Source: JBBKWH01 sp037968855
Lineage (GTDB): Bacteria > Pseudomonadota > Gammaproteobacteria > Pseudomonadales > Moraxellaceae
DNA length: 28,509 bases
Direction of reading: 5' to 3'
Assembly: GCA_037968855.1 (NCBI GenBank)
Contig: JBBKWH010000061.1
Location: 1-28,509, forward strand
Under the pieces are notes generated by a model that saw only the letters and a list, made by a program, of their open reading frames with translations, ran no database searches and was not told the origin of the DNA. The position numbers were made by a program, and so were the translations under genes. Positions 1 to 8,106 of this stretch are shown here, one piece after another. Numbering within the stretch: the first letter of the stretch is position 1; each line of letters starts with the position of its first letter.

Positions 1-1
1 C

Positions 2-217
2 CTAAAAGGCTATCGTCCACAGTTCTACTTCCGTACGACGGACGTTACTGGTGCGATTGAACTGCCAGAAGGCGTAGAAATGGTTATGCCGGGTGACAAC
101 ATCCAAATGACCGTAGAACTGATTCATCCAATCGCGATGGACCAAGGTCTACGTTTCGCGATCCGTGAAGGCGGCCGTACTGTTGGTGCGGGTGTTGTTG
201 CTGAAGTTCTGAACTAA
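2..217 (+). CDS. tuf: Elongation factor Tu, C-terminal part (5' end outside window)
   Basis: EF-Tu is the GTPase that delivers aminoacyl-tRNA to the ribosome. Only the last 71 residues are present, read from base 2 to a TAA. They match the very conserved beta-barrel domain 3: a GYRPQFYFRTTDVTG stretch, then MPGDN, then the C-terminal RFAIREGGRTVGAGVV run close to the end. Most of the gene lies to the left of the window. No tRNA-Trp or secE follows, as it would after a tufB-type copy. Instead a strong terminator comes about 28 bases after the stop, which fits the tuf copy that ends a str (rpsL-rpsG-fusA-tuf) operon. That upstream context is inferred, not seen. Confidence 0.97.
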   Translation, partial: LKGYRPQFYFRTTDVTGAIELPEGVEMVMPGDNIQMTVELIHPIAMDQGLRFAIREGGRTVGAGVVAEVLN

Positions 218-245
218 GTCTTTGACTGGTTGAGACTCTCAAAGA

Positions 246-275
246 GGGCGCTTTCGAGCGTCCTTTTTGTTTTTT
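246..275 (+). terminator. Rho-independent terminator of tuf
   Basis: A 7-bp stem, GGGCGCT against AGCGTCC with one G-T pair, closes a TTCG tetraloop and runs directly into a T-rich tail. It lies 28 bases past the tuf stop. Confidence 0.9.
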
Positions 276-351
276 AAAGGTTGTGCTATTGGCTGTAATA
301 TTCATTTGTTAGATGACTAAATGATCAGTTTGGTCAATTTAAGATGATTTT

Positions 352-379
352 TTGGCAACTTAAGCAGGTTTTTTAGAAT
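352..379 (+). promoter_or_regulatory. Candidate sigma70 promoter for the PF10118-family gene
   Basis: TTGGCA (352-357) and TAGAAT (374-379) are separated by 16 bases in A+T-rich DNA. Each box differs from consensus by one or two bases. Called by eye only. Confidence 0.5.
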
Positions 380-561
380 AAATATATGTTTTTAATGGGT
401 TTAAATGTTTTTTGGACGAAAATCGATCTTGTCCTTATTCGATAATTTGTGACCCCATCTGCACTGTTGGTGAACGCTTGTACTCTATTACATTGGGTAT
501 ATCAGCGCAGTTCGAGCATTTCTTCGACCGTCGCCCACCTCATTGTGAAGGAGCATTATTC

Positions 562-1443
562 ATGAATGCCAAAGTAAACCCACCTGTCATTAAGTCTTCC
601 TTTCCAGTTCGCCGGATGGATTTTGACTTTCAGGATGTGCAGCGTTACTGGTTTGGTGGCGATGCAGGTCTAACTCATTTTATGACTGCAATGTCAGCCT
701 TGTTTCCAGAAGGCGAGCAGTTCTTTGTGGATAGTGTGCGTGCGGTGCGTTATCACCCGTTGCTCAAAGACAACTTGCAACTGCAAAAAGAGATCAGTGC
801 TTTTATTGGTCAAGAAGCCATGCATTCAAAAGAGCATGAAGCTTTTAATGCTGCGGGTAAGCAGTACGGCCATGACGTGAATCGTTTAGAGCGTTTAACC
901 CGTAAGGTCATTGATCTTAAGCGTTTTGTGCCATTTGCAGGTGATGAAATTATCAACTTGAGCGCGACATGTGCGCTAGAGCATTTCACATCAACGATTG
1001 CTGCCGAACTGATGCGTCGTGGTGATATCCAAGACATGATGCAAGATCCGATCATGTACAAGCTGTGGATGTGGCATGCGGTAGAAGAAAACGAGCATAA
1101 AGCCGTTGCTTTTGACGTATACAACACGCTGTATGGCAAGACGGTCAAAGGCTACACCATGCGTAGTGTGGCGATGGTTTTGGCGACGGTGCTGATTTTC
1201 TTTACCCAGTCTTATTTTATGTACACTTTGATGCGTAAAGACAAGTTGGCGTCGCCACGTCATTGGCTGCATGCGATCAAAACCATGTATGGCCGTAATG
1301 GTTTCTTTACCAATATGGTGCCAGAATTTGTAGATTATTTCCGTCCAAACTTCCATCCGAATGACCACGATACCGTGGCATTGTTGGCTGACTGGAAAAA
1401 CAAGCTAGAGTTTTTGAATGTGAAAGCACAAAACTCCCGCTAA
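562..1443 (+). CDS. Predicted metal-dependent hydrolase family protein (PF10118-like)
   Basis: The protein has 293 residues and resembles the PF10118 'predicted metal-dependent hydrolase' family, whose substrate is unknown. The family likeness rests on repeated acidic/His pairs such as GQEAMHSKEHEAF, ALEHFTS and HAVEENEHKAVAFDVY. These look like the helix-borne Glu/His ligands of a di-metal four-helix bundle; that structural reading is inference. One hydrophobic segment (SVAMVLATVLIFFTQSYFMY) suggests membrane association. The start at 562 is chosen because GAAGGAG sits 8 bases upstream and the conserved-looking sequence begins there. The frame stays open back to a TTG at 412, but that extension is Cys/Pro-rich and not protein-like. 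It appears to be transcribed alone, with a promoter before it and a terminator after it. Confidence 0.8.
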   Translation: MNAKVNPPVIKSSFPVRRMDFDFQDVQRYWFGGDAGLTHFMTAMSALFPEGEQFFVDSVRAVRYHPLLKDNLQLQKEISAFIGQEAMHSKEHEAFNAAGKQYGHDVNRLERLTRKVIDLKRFVPFAGDEIINLSATCALEHFTSTIAAELMRRGDIQDMMQDPIMYKLWMWHAVEENEHKAVAFDVYNTLYGKTVKGYTMRSVAMVLATVLIFFTQSYFMYTLMRKDKLASPRHWLHAIKTMYGRNGFFTNMVPEFVDYFRPNFHPNDHDTVALLADWKNKLEFLNVKAQNSR

Positions 1444-1467
1444 GTCAGTCAATAGGCGGCTTATTAA

Positions 1468-1494
1468 AAAACCCGATACCAAGTATCGGGTTTT
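1468..1494. terminator. Bidirectional hairpin terminator
   Basis: A perfect 12-bp stem, AAAACCCGATAC against GTATCGGGTTTT with loop CAA, lies 25 bases after the PF10118 gene. The A-rich left arm and T-rich right arm would let it work in either direction. Confidence 0.85.
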
Positions 1495-1640
1495 CTGCAA
1501 TCTAGCATGGGATGCGAGAGTTGAATTCAGGCTGAAAGCTTGCAAAGCGCTTGTTCTGCCTCTAAACGAATCCTGTATCTGATGAGATCATACGGTGCTG
1601 ATTGATAAAATCAAATCATGGTTGAGCTGTATGGCTTGCG

Positions 1641-1646
1641 TATAAT
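1641..1646 (+). promoter_or_regulatory. Candidate -10 box for rimI
   Basis: A perfect TATAAT lies 25 bases before the rimI start. The sequence 17 bases upstream (ATGGTT/TGGTTG) is a poor -35, so the promoter is plausible but not certain. Confidence 0.4.
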
Positions 1647-1670
1647 CAGATTTTTAGCAGTTGTAGATCT

Positions 1671-2132
1671 ATGATGTCGGTGTCTATTCGCGCAATGACC
1701 ATACAGGACGTGCCCGTTGTGGCGAGTATTGAGCAACGTGTTCAGTCGCATCCATGGACGGCACGACAGTTTATTGAAAGTATTGAGGCTGGACAAAAAT
1801 GCACGGTGATCGAGCAAGCTAATCGGGTGGTGGGCTTTTGTATTTTGCAGCCTGTACTTGATGAAGCGAATTTGTTGTTGATGGCGATTGACCCTGCGCA
1901 GCATGGCAAAGGGTTGGGTCATCAGTTGTTAGAGCAATCGATTGAGCGTTTAGGTGAGGGCTGTGTGATGGTGTTTTTGGAGCTGCGGCAGAGTAATCTA
2001 GCGGCGTTGGCGCTATACCAAAAAAATGGTTTTCATCAAATGGGTGTTCGCAAAAATTATTACCCCGCACCACAAGGTCGCGAGGACGCGGTGTTGATGG
2101 CATTAACGCGTGGCAATCCGTTTGCGGTTTAG
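1671..2132 (+). CDS. rimI: Ribosomal protein S18-alanine N-acetyltransferase (RimI-like)
   Basis: A GNAT-fold acetyltransferase of 153 residues, the usual RimI length. RimI acetylates the N-terminal alanine of ribosomal protein S18 using acetyl-CoA. Visible landmarks are the HPWT segment near residue 27 typical of RimI, the acetyl-CoA pyrophosphate loop QHGKGLG (residues 77-83), and the C-terminal ELRQSN...AALALYQKNGF...RKNYYP pattern shared by RimI proteins. Two ATG codons are adjacent (1671 and 1674) with no strong Shine-Dalgarno, so the start could be either. Its TAG overlaps the stop codon of the convergent bpt gene. Other protein N-acetyltransferases of the GNAT family cannot be fully excluded. 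Confidence 0.88.
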   Translation: MMSVSIRAMTIQDVPVVASIEQRVQSHPWTARQFIESIEAGQKCTVIEQANRVVGFCILQPVLDEANLLLMAIDPAQHGKGLGHQLLEQSIERLGEGCVMVFLELRQSNLAALALYQKNGFHQMGVRKNYYPAPQGREDAVLMALTRGNPFAV

Positions 2133-2917
2133 CGTAATCGTCGATAGTCGGAGAGATTTTCTGGGCGTGATAAATTTTGGATCAGCTTACTGGTTTCGGC
2201 GGTATCCAGCGGGCGCGGTAGCCGTTGCCAGCGACCATCTAGCAGGATTTCTAGTGGACTAAATTGGGCTTTATAACGCATCTTGGCAGACTCTGGTACC
2301 CAGTAGCCTAAGTAGACATGCGGTAGGTCTCGCTGCCGTGCCCATTCAATTTGCATCAAAATAGCAAAGGTACCCAAGCTGCGTGCAGATAAGTCTGGGT
2401 CAAAAAAGGTATACACAGCAGAGAGACCATCATCCAGCTCGTCACAGGCAGCCACACAGAGCAGTTGATCTGCCTGCCAAAATTCTAAGAAAAAACTGCT
2501 GGTGCAGCTTTCGACCAAAAATTTATCAAACTGTTCGCGGTTAGGCGGGTACATATCGCCGTCATAGTGACGCTCGTTGATGTAACGCTCGTATAAGCGA
2601 TAGTGGACCATGGTGGCCTGACGCGTTGGACGGCTTTCCATTCTCAAGTCGCTGTTTTTTTTGAGCGCGCGTTTTTGGCTGCTATTGGGTTTAAACAGTT
2701 GTACGGGGACGCGGGCCGATAAACATTGCCGGCAATGATGACATTCTGGTCGATAGATAAAGTCGCCACTACGCCTAAATCCCTGCCGAGACAACTCTGA
2801 CAAGGTCATGCTATCGATCGGTTGTTGCGGATCGATAAACACCATGCGTGCCGAGCGATCTTCGAGATAGCTGCAACGATGGGGCGGGGTGATGTAATAC
2901 TGAATGTCCTTGGTCAT
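2129..2917 (-). CDS. bpt: Bacterial N-degron leucyltransferase / arginyl-tRNA-protein transferase family (Bpt/Ate)
   Basis: Bpt transfers leucine from Leu-tRNA onto proteins with N-terminal Asp or Glu, making them substrates for ClpS/ClpAP. The 262-residue length and N-terminal pattern fit the family: a Cys at 15 in the PHRCSYLEDR segment and a cysteine cluster CHHCRQC (59-65), followed later by ERHYDGDMYPP and FFDPDLSARSLGTFAI. The family also contains eukaryotic-type arginyltransferases. Bacterial members of this length beside aat are usually the leucyl-transferring Bpt, and that specificity is inferred here from context. It lies 52 bases after aat on the same strand, forming an N-end-rule pair. 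No strong ribosome site precedes the ATG. Its TAA overlaps the rimI TAG tail to tail. Confidence 0.9.
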   Translation of the reverse strand: MTKDIQYYITPPHRCSYLEDRSARMVFIDPQQPIDSMTLSELSRQGFRRSGDFIYRPECHHCRQCLSARVPVQLFKPNSSQKRALKKNSDLRMESRPTRQATMVHYRLYERYINERHYDGDMYPPNREQFDKFLVESCTSSFFLEFWQADQLLCVAACDELDDGLSAVYTFFDPDLSARSLGTFAILMQIEWARQRDLPHVYLGYWVPESAKMRYKAQFSPLEILLDGRWQRLPRPLDTAETSKLIQNLSRPENLSDYRRLR

Positions 2918-2969
2918 GGACGTATTATCGCTGTACAGAGCATGGTTGCAAGGGAAGTGATCATTGGGA

Positions 2970-3722
2970 TCATGTTTGACTGATCAGGCCTGAAAAAGGC
3001 GCATCGGTCAATAGTTGTGCCGTGTCAAAGCGTTGATCTTGTACGGTTGACCAGTCTGGTGGTTGTTTTTTGAGAGAGGCGTGAAGTTGTTTTAAAAAAT
3101 CTGCGCGGGGTAGGGTGGTTGCGCCCAAGTTCATCAGATGATCGTTTGGTAGTTGACAGTCGACCAGTGGAAAGTGCGAGTCTTGGCAGAGTTTCATCAA
3201 AAAACAAAAGGCCATTTTGGACACGTCTGTGCGCAGGCTAAACATGGATTCGCCAAAAAACAACTCGCCCAATTGGACGCCGTATAAGCCACCGACTAAG
3301 GTGCTGTCTTCCCAGACTTCGATGCTATGAGCCAGTCCAGCGTCATGTAAACCGGTATAACCAGCAATAATCTCATCGTTAATCCACGTGCCATCTGCAT
3401 AGCTGCGTGCGCCAGAGCAGGCTTGAATTACTGCGGAAAAATCCTGACTCAGCGTGATGCTATATTGGTTTTTTCGCATATTGCGCTGGAGTGATTTGCT
3501 GGGATGGTATTGGTCTGGATAGATCACGCAACGCGGATCGGGTGACCACCAGCAGATCGGGTCGTCTTCACTAAACCACGGAAAAAGCCCTTGGCGGTAA
3601 GCCGTTAAAATGGTGGCTGGCGCAAGATCGCCACCGGTAGCGATCATGCCGGTTCCAGTGGGATCGACCACTTGTGGATCGGGGAACAAATACGGTGAGC
3701 GTGGTAAGCGTCGCTGGGTCAT
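2970..3722 (-). CDS. aat: Leucyl/phenylalanyl-tRNA-protein transferase
   Basis: Aat adds Leu or Phe from tRNA to proteins with N-terminal Arg or Lys, the primary step of the bacterial N-end rule that feeds ClpS/ClpAP. Diagnostic motifs are GLFPWF (residues 45-50), WWSPDPR (58-64), GTWINDEI, HSIEVWE, LVGGLYGVQLGELFFGESMFS and VDCQLPNDHL. I chose the ATG at 3722 (250 residues) because AAGGAA sits about 8 bases upstream; the frame extends eight codons further to 3746 without a comparable site. It lies between trxB and bpt on the same strand. The 139-base gap to trxB contains a perfect hairpin (3794-3823). Confidence 0.95.
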   Translation of the reverse strand: MTQRRLPRSPYLFPDPQVVDPTGTGMIATGGDLAPATILTAYRQGLFPWFSEDDPICWWSPDPRCVIYPDQYHPSKSLQRNMRKNQYSITLSQDFSAVIQACSGARSYADGTWINDEIIAGYTGLHDAGLAHSIEVWEDSTLVGGLYGVQLGELFFGESMFSLRTDVSKMAFCFLMKLCQDSHFPLVDCQLPNDHLMNLGATTLPRADFLKQLHASLKKQPPDWSTVQDQRFDTAQLLTDAPFSGLISQT

Positions 3723-3793
3723 GCAGGCATTCCTTATCCAGCACATTCAACAATGAGGTTCATCGAGTTATGGAGCTGTTTATCAGCTATTGA

Positions 3794-3823
3794 GCATAGA
3801 CCACACTGAGGTGTGGTCTATGC
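3794..3823. repeat. Perfect 13-bp inverted repeat between trxB and aat
   Basis: Left arm GCATAGACCACAC and right arm GTGTGGTCTATGC enclose a TGAG loop with no mismatch. No T-run follows on either strand, so it is not a classical intrinsic terminator. Possible roles are a transcript-stabilising or processing hairpin between trxB and aat, a Rho-linked terminator, or a protein-binding palindrome. Confidence 0.85.
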
Positions 3824-3861
3824 CATGATGCAACAGCGAGGAGGCTGATATCAATCCGCTA

Positions 3862-4821
3862 TCAATCGATGGTGTCGAGACCGTCCAGATATTTTTCGGC
3901 ATCTAGTGCAGCCATACAGCCTGAGCCTGCTGAGGTAATGGCTTGACGATAGATATTGTCAGCCACATCGCCGGCCGCAAAAATACCTGCCACGCTGGTC
4001 ATGGTGGCATTGCCTTTAATGCCACTTTGCACGGTCAAATAGCCATCGTGCATGTCGAGCTGACCATCAAACATGGCGGTGTTTGGCTTGTGGCCAATGG
4101 CAATAAACAAGCCTTGTACGTCAACGGTTTGCTGCGTATCACCGACAGTGCTTTGTAGGCGTACACCGCTAACACCTTTGTCATCGCCCAAGACTTCGTC
4201 GACTTGATGATTCCAGATGATTGAGATTTTGCCTTCTTTTTCGCGGGCAAACAGCAGGTCTTGTAGGATTTTTTCGGAGCGTACTTTGTCGCGGCGATGT
4301 ACCAAGGTGACATGGCTGGCAATATTGGACAGATACAGGGCTTCTTCAACCGCTGTATTGCCGCCGCCAACCACCATGACGGGCTGGTTTTTGTAGAAAA
4401 AACCATCACAAGTGGCACAAGCGCTGACTCCACGACCCATAAAGGCTTGTTCAGAGGGTAGGCCAAGATATTGAGCCGTTGCACCCGTGGCGATGATCAA
4501 GGCATCACAAGTGTATTCTTGGCTATCGCCAAACAGACGGAAGGGGCGGGTAGAAAAATCCACCCGTTCGATATGGTCATAGACAATCTCTGTGCCAAAG
4601 CGCTCGGCATGGGCCTGCATACGCTCCATCAGATCTGGGCCAGTTAGACCATGCGGGTCGCCTGGCCAGTTGTCGACTTCAGTGGTGGTGGTCAATTGGC
4701 CACCTAGTTGCATACCAGCGATCATCACAGGCTTTAAGTTTGCGCGGGCGGCATATACCGCAGCGCTATATCCGGCAGGGCCAGAGCCTAAAATCAGAAG
4801 GTGTGAATGACGCGCACTCAT
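3862..4821 (-). CDS. trxB: Thioredoxin-disulfide reductase
   Basis: The NADPH- and FAD-dependent reductase that keeps thioredoxin reduced, in the cytoplasm; 319 residues, the normal size. The FAD site GSGPAGYSAA begins near residue 13, the redox-active CATC lies at 135-138, the NADPH-domain GGGNTAVEEA starts near 153, and the C-terminal FAD motif GIFAAGDV is followed by RQAITSAGSGCMAA. The ATG at 4821 has AAGGAAA about 5 bases upstream. It is the first gene of a minus-strand set with aat and bpt and is divergent from ftsK across about 260 bases. The same neighbourhood (ftsK, trxB, aat, bpt) is common in gammaproteobacteria. Confidence 0.97.
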   Translation of the reverse strand: MSARHSHLLILGSGPAGYSAAVYAARANLKPVMIAGMQLGGQLTTTTEVDNWPGDPHGLTGPDLMERMQAHAERFGTEIVYDHIERVDFSTRPFRLFGDSQEYTCDALIIATGATAQYLGLPSEQAFMGRGVSACATCDGFFYKNQPVMVVGGGNTAVEEALYLSNIASHVTLVHRRDKVRSEKILQDLLFAREKEGKISIIWNHQVDEVLGDDKGVSGVRLQSTVGDTQQTVDVQGLFIAIGHKPNTAMFDGQLDMHDGYLTVQSGIKGNATMTSVAGIFAAGDVADNIYRQAITSAGSGCMAALDAEKYLDGLDTID

Positions 4822-5084
4822 GGGAATTTCCTTGACGTTAAATCAGCTATGGTGGCAATTATAAAGAAATCTGTAGCAGTCCGTTGGGCCAACTACAAGA
4901 ATGACACGAAGCGCGAAGTGTAGATCATCATGAATGGTGATGCGAATGATTGATCTGTCTGATCATGCTTTGTGTGCGATGTGTCCTATTTATGCTCGGT
5001 TTTGGGTATGATGTTGCTGGTATGACGTCTGTGAGTGGACGTTCTTCTTCTGTTTGACATGCCTGTGGTTGTATAGGGATATTG

Positions 5085-8036
5085 ATGAGATTTTTATTGG
5101 CCGAATACGCACAACGCCTGTTGTTTACAGTGTTTTTGACGGCGTTCGGGGCATACCTGTTGATCGCCATGCTGACGTATACACCCTACGATCCAGGCTG
5201 GTCGCATCTGTCGAGTGATACCTTGCAGGTGACCAATGCCAGTGGTGTAGCAGGGGCATGGATTGCCGATCTAATGTATGGCTTTTTGGGACGGGCCTCT
5301 TTGCTAGTTCCTGTGATGGTGTTGCTAGAGGCGGTGCAGATTTGGTGGCCACATAGTTTTGTGGCTCGGCCATTTCGTGTGGCTGCGCAAGTGTTTTTGC
5401 TGGTAATTATTGCCTCGCTATGCAGCCTGCATGTGCTAGAGCCAGCCGATACCATGCAAAACGCTGCGGGTGGCATTTTGGGCTTTGAGCTGTCTTCCCG
5501 TTTGATGGGCTTGTTGGGCATGTGGCCGCTGACCTTGTTTTTGGTATTGCTGCTGCTGTTGATGCTGACTTTGGCCTTTGGCATTCGATGGGATCGTACC
5601 TTAGATAGTGCAGGGCAGTTGCCATCACTGTTGCGCGAGCTGTTTTATCGCAATCAGCCAGAACCCAGTGCTGTTGGGCCACATGGTTTGGTTGATGCCA
5701 CCATGATAGTGCCAGAGCCTCTCACGGCTCAGCCAGTAGAGCCTGCTCAAATGTCTCCAACATTGCAGGTTGCCATAGCAGGTGCGGCGGTGAGTGCAGC
5801 CTCAGATCGGACAGACCAAGTAGAAAATGCCATACAGGACCATCCAGAATCAATGTCTTCAACACGTATTGAGCCAACCTTTGATTGGGAAGACCAGTCT
5901 GTTTTTAACGAATTATTAGAGGCTGTTCCAACACCAGAAGTTGCAACCAGCACGCCCGAAGCGACAGATGGCGATGTGGATCCTTTTGACCACGTATTGT
6001 CATTGATGGATGAGGCATTGGCTGAGCCACAGTCGGTGATAGAAGAGCCATTAGCGCCGGTCCTAGAACCAGCAGAATTATTAGAGCCATCAGCGTTATT
6101 AGAGCCATCAGTAGCCATTGAAGCGGGTAGTCCTCACGAGGTCGATGCTGCTCTCAACGGTATTACCGATTCACTGCAACCGATACATGAGCCAGCGCCA
6201 GAAGTATGGGCGATACCCGAAGCAACGTCAGCTAAGGTTACTGTTGATGATTTGCTGTTAACTGCTGGAGTGGTTGCAGAACCTGTCGTGACGCCAGTCG
6301 AGATGATACCTGTTGCTGAGGTCTTGCCAGTGGTTGCCCCAGTTGCAGCAACGGTATTGCCTGTCGTATCACAACAGCAACAGCCCGCTACACCTGAGCC
6401 AGTGGTAGAGCAACCAGCAAGCAAGGGGATTCGGATTAATCCGCTGACCCCAGAGCAAATTGCCGCCGAGCTAGATGCGCCCTTGACCGATGCCATGGGC
6501 CGTCCGATGTCGCGCTCAATGCAAGTGGCACAGCATCGGGCAGGTCTATCGCGCTTGCCGAGTATGGATTTGCTTGATGAACCTGATCCCAATCGTAAGC
6601 CGAGTTATACCGAAGAAGACTTAGAGCGCTTATCTGAATTATTGGAAATCAAGCTGCAAGAGTTTAATGTCAAAGCGCGGGTGGTCGAGGCACAACCCGG
6701 CCCAGTGGTGACGCGCTTTGAGTTAGAGCTTGCACCCGGTTTAAAGGCCAGTAAAGTTACCAATATTTCGAGTGATTTGGCACGATCGATGTCGATGGCC
6801 TCGGTGCGGGTGGTGCCAGTGATTCCCGGTAAACCGTATATCGGCATTGAAGTGCCCAACAAATCACGCGAGATGGTACGCCTCAGCGAATTGCTTAAAG
6901 CACCGGCTTATTTGGATCCAACGGCATTGATCTCAATGGCTATGGGTAAGGATATTGCAGGCCGTCCGGTACTAGCTGATCTGGCCAAAGCGCCGCACAT
7001 GTTGGTGGCAGGCACGACGGGTTCGGGTAAGTCAGTCGCGGTCAACGCCATGCTGTTATCGATGCTACTTAAATATGGTCCTGATCAATTGCGTTTGATT
7101 TTGATTGATCCCAAACAGTTGGAATTGGCCAACTATAGCGATATTCCGCACTTGCTCACGCCGGTCGTTACTGACATGAAAGATGCGGTTAGTGCACTCA
7201 ACTGGTGTGTGGGTGAGATGGAACGGCGCTATAAGCTGATGACCTTGTTTAAGGTACGCAAGATTGACGAATTTAACCGCAAAGTCACCGAAGCCATGGA
7301 GCGCGGAGAAGACATTCTTGACCCGCTCTGGAAGCCTGAAGACAGCGCAGTACAAGACCGTGCACCTCGCTTAAAGCCATTGCCATTGATTGTGATTGTG
7401 GCCGATGAATTTGCCGACATGATTATGCAGGTGGGCAAAAAGGCTGAAGAGTTAATTACCCGTCTGGCGCAAAAGTCACGGGCGGCGGGGATTCATTTGA
7501 TGTTGGCGACCCAGCGTCCATCGGTCGATGTGATTACCGGCTTGATCAAAGCCAACATCCCAACGCGTGTGGCCTTACGGGTCAACAGTAAAATCGACTC
7601 GCGGACTATTTTGGATGCGGGCGGGGCAGAAGATATGCTGGGTCATGGCGATATGCTGTTTTTGGCACCCGGTAAAATTGAGCCTGAACGGGTACACGGT
7701 GCATTTATTAGCGATGATGAAGTGAACCGTATTTGCGATGCCTGGCGTGAGCGCGGCAGCCCCGATTATGTTGATGACATTCTAAATGCCTTTGATGAAG
7801 AAGGAGGCAGTAAAGGCGGTGGTTATGACAGCGATGGTAGTGGCGATCCAGAGCGTGATGCCATGTACGATCAAGTGGTGGCTTTTGTACTAGAAACACG
7901 CAAAATATCGGCCTCGTCGATCCAGCGTAAATTTAGCTTGGGCTATAACCGTGCTGCGCGAATTGTCGACGCGATGGAAGCCGCTGGGATTGTCAGTGCG
8001 ATGGGGCCAAGTGGGAAGCGGGAGCTGTTGGTCTAA
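5085..8036 (+). CDS. ftsK: DNA translocase FtsK
   Basis: FtsK anchors at the septum and pumps DNA so that the chromosome terminus clears the division site and XerCD resolves dimers. The 983-residue protein shows all three parts. About four hydrophobic segments lie in the first 170 residues. A Pro/Glu/Val/Ala-rich linker runs to about residue 440 and includes a short LEPxxL repeat. The RecA-like motor has Walker A GTTGSGKS (643-650) and Walker B ending in DE (774-775). A winged-helix gamma domain (about 921-983) contains the SLGYNRAARIVDAME helix for KOPS binding. The ATG at 5085 is preferred over the TTG at 5082 because AGGGA lies 5 bases upstream. A strong terminator follows. Confidence 0.97.
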   Translation: MRFLLAEYAQRLLFTVFLTAFGAYLLIAMLTYTPYDPGWSHLSSDTLQVTNASGVAGAWIADLMYGFLGRASLLVPVMVLLEAVQIWWPHSFVARPFRVAAQVFLLVIIASLCSLHVLEPADTMQNAAGGILGFELSSRLMGLLGMWPLTLFLVLLLLLMLTLAFGIRWDRTLDSAGQLPSLLRELFYRNQPEPSAVGPHGLVDATMIVPEPLTAQPVEPAQMSPTLQVAIAGAAVSAASDRTDQVENAIQDHPESMSSTRIEPTFDWEDQSVFNELLEAVPTPEVATSTPEATDGDVDPFDHVLSLMDEALAEPQSVIEEPLAPVLEPAELLEPSALLEPSVAIEAGSPHEVDAALNGITDSLQPIHEPAPEVWAIPEATSAKVTVDDLLLTAGVVAEPVVTPVEMIPVAEVLPVVAPVAATVLPVVSQQQQPATPEPVVEQPASKGIRINPLTPEQIAAELDAPLTDAMGRPMSRSMQVAQHRAGLSRLPSMDLLDEPDPNRKPSYTEEDLERLSELLEIKLQEFNVKARVVEAQPGPVVTRFELELAPGLKASKVTNISSDLARSMSMASVRVVPVIPGKPYIGIEVPNKSREMVRLSELLKAPAYLDPTALISMAMGKDIAGRPVLADLAKAPHMLVAGTTGSGKSVAVNAMLLSMLLKYGPDQLRLILIDPKQLELANYSDIPHLLTPVVTDMKDAVSALNWCVGEMERRYKLMTLFKVRKIDEFNRKVTEAMERGEDILDPLWKPEDSAVQDRAPRLKPLPLIVIVADEFADMIMQVGKKAEELITRLAQKSRAAGIHLMLATQRPSVDVITGLIKANIPTRVALRVNSKIDSRTILDAGGAEDMLGHGDMLFLAPGKIEPERVHGAFISDDEVNRICDAWRERGSPDYVDDILNAFDEEGGSKGGGYDSDGSGDPERDAMYDQVVAFVLETRKISASSIQRKFSLGYNRAARIVDAMEAAGIVSAMGPSGKRELLV

Positions 8037-8056
8037 GATCAGCGGCTTTTGACCAC

Positions 8057-8084
8057 AAAAAACGCGCTATTGAGCGCGTTTTTT
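8057..8084. terminator. Bidirectional terminator between ftsK and the convergent small secreted-protein gene
   Basis: A perfect 12-bp stem AAAAAACGCGCT / AGCGCGTTTTTT with loop ATTG. It lies 20 bases past the ftsK stop and 22 bases past the stop of the opposing gene, and is A/T-tailed on both sides. Confidence 0.92.
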
Positions 8085-8106
8085 GATGTGTGGTTAAACC
8101 GTGGGC

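Larger units (their letters stand above)
218..561. other. Intergenic region between tuf and the PF10118 gene
   Basis: This stretch holds the tuf terminator, then very A+T-rich DNA with one good sigma70-like promoter (352-379), then about 180 bases that are open in the downstream frame but do not read like protein. I see no RNA gene here. The distance from the promoter to the chosen start at 562 would give a 5' leader of roughly 175 nt, long enough to carry regulation, but no recognisable riboswitch is visible. Confidence 0.6.

Noticed and set aside
412..561. N-terminal extension of the PF10118 gene from a TTG
   Set aside because: No ribosome site, Cys/Pro-rich unlikely sequence, and a strong GAAGGAG lies before the ATG at 562.
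3108..3115. KOPS-like octamers GGGNAGGG on the plus strand (also 18547-18554)
   Set aside because: Two by-eye hits cannot establish polarity and the motif for this organism is unknown.
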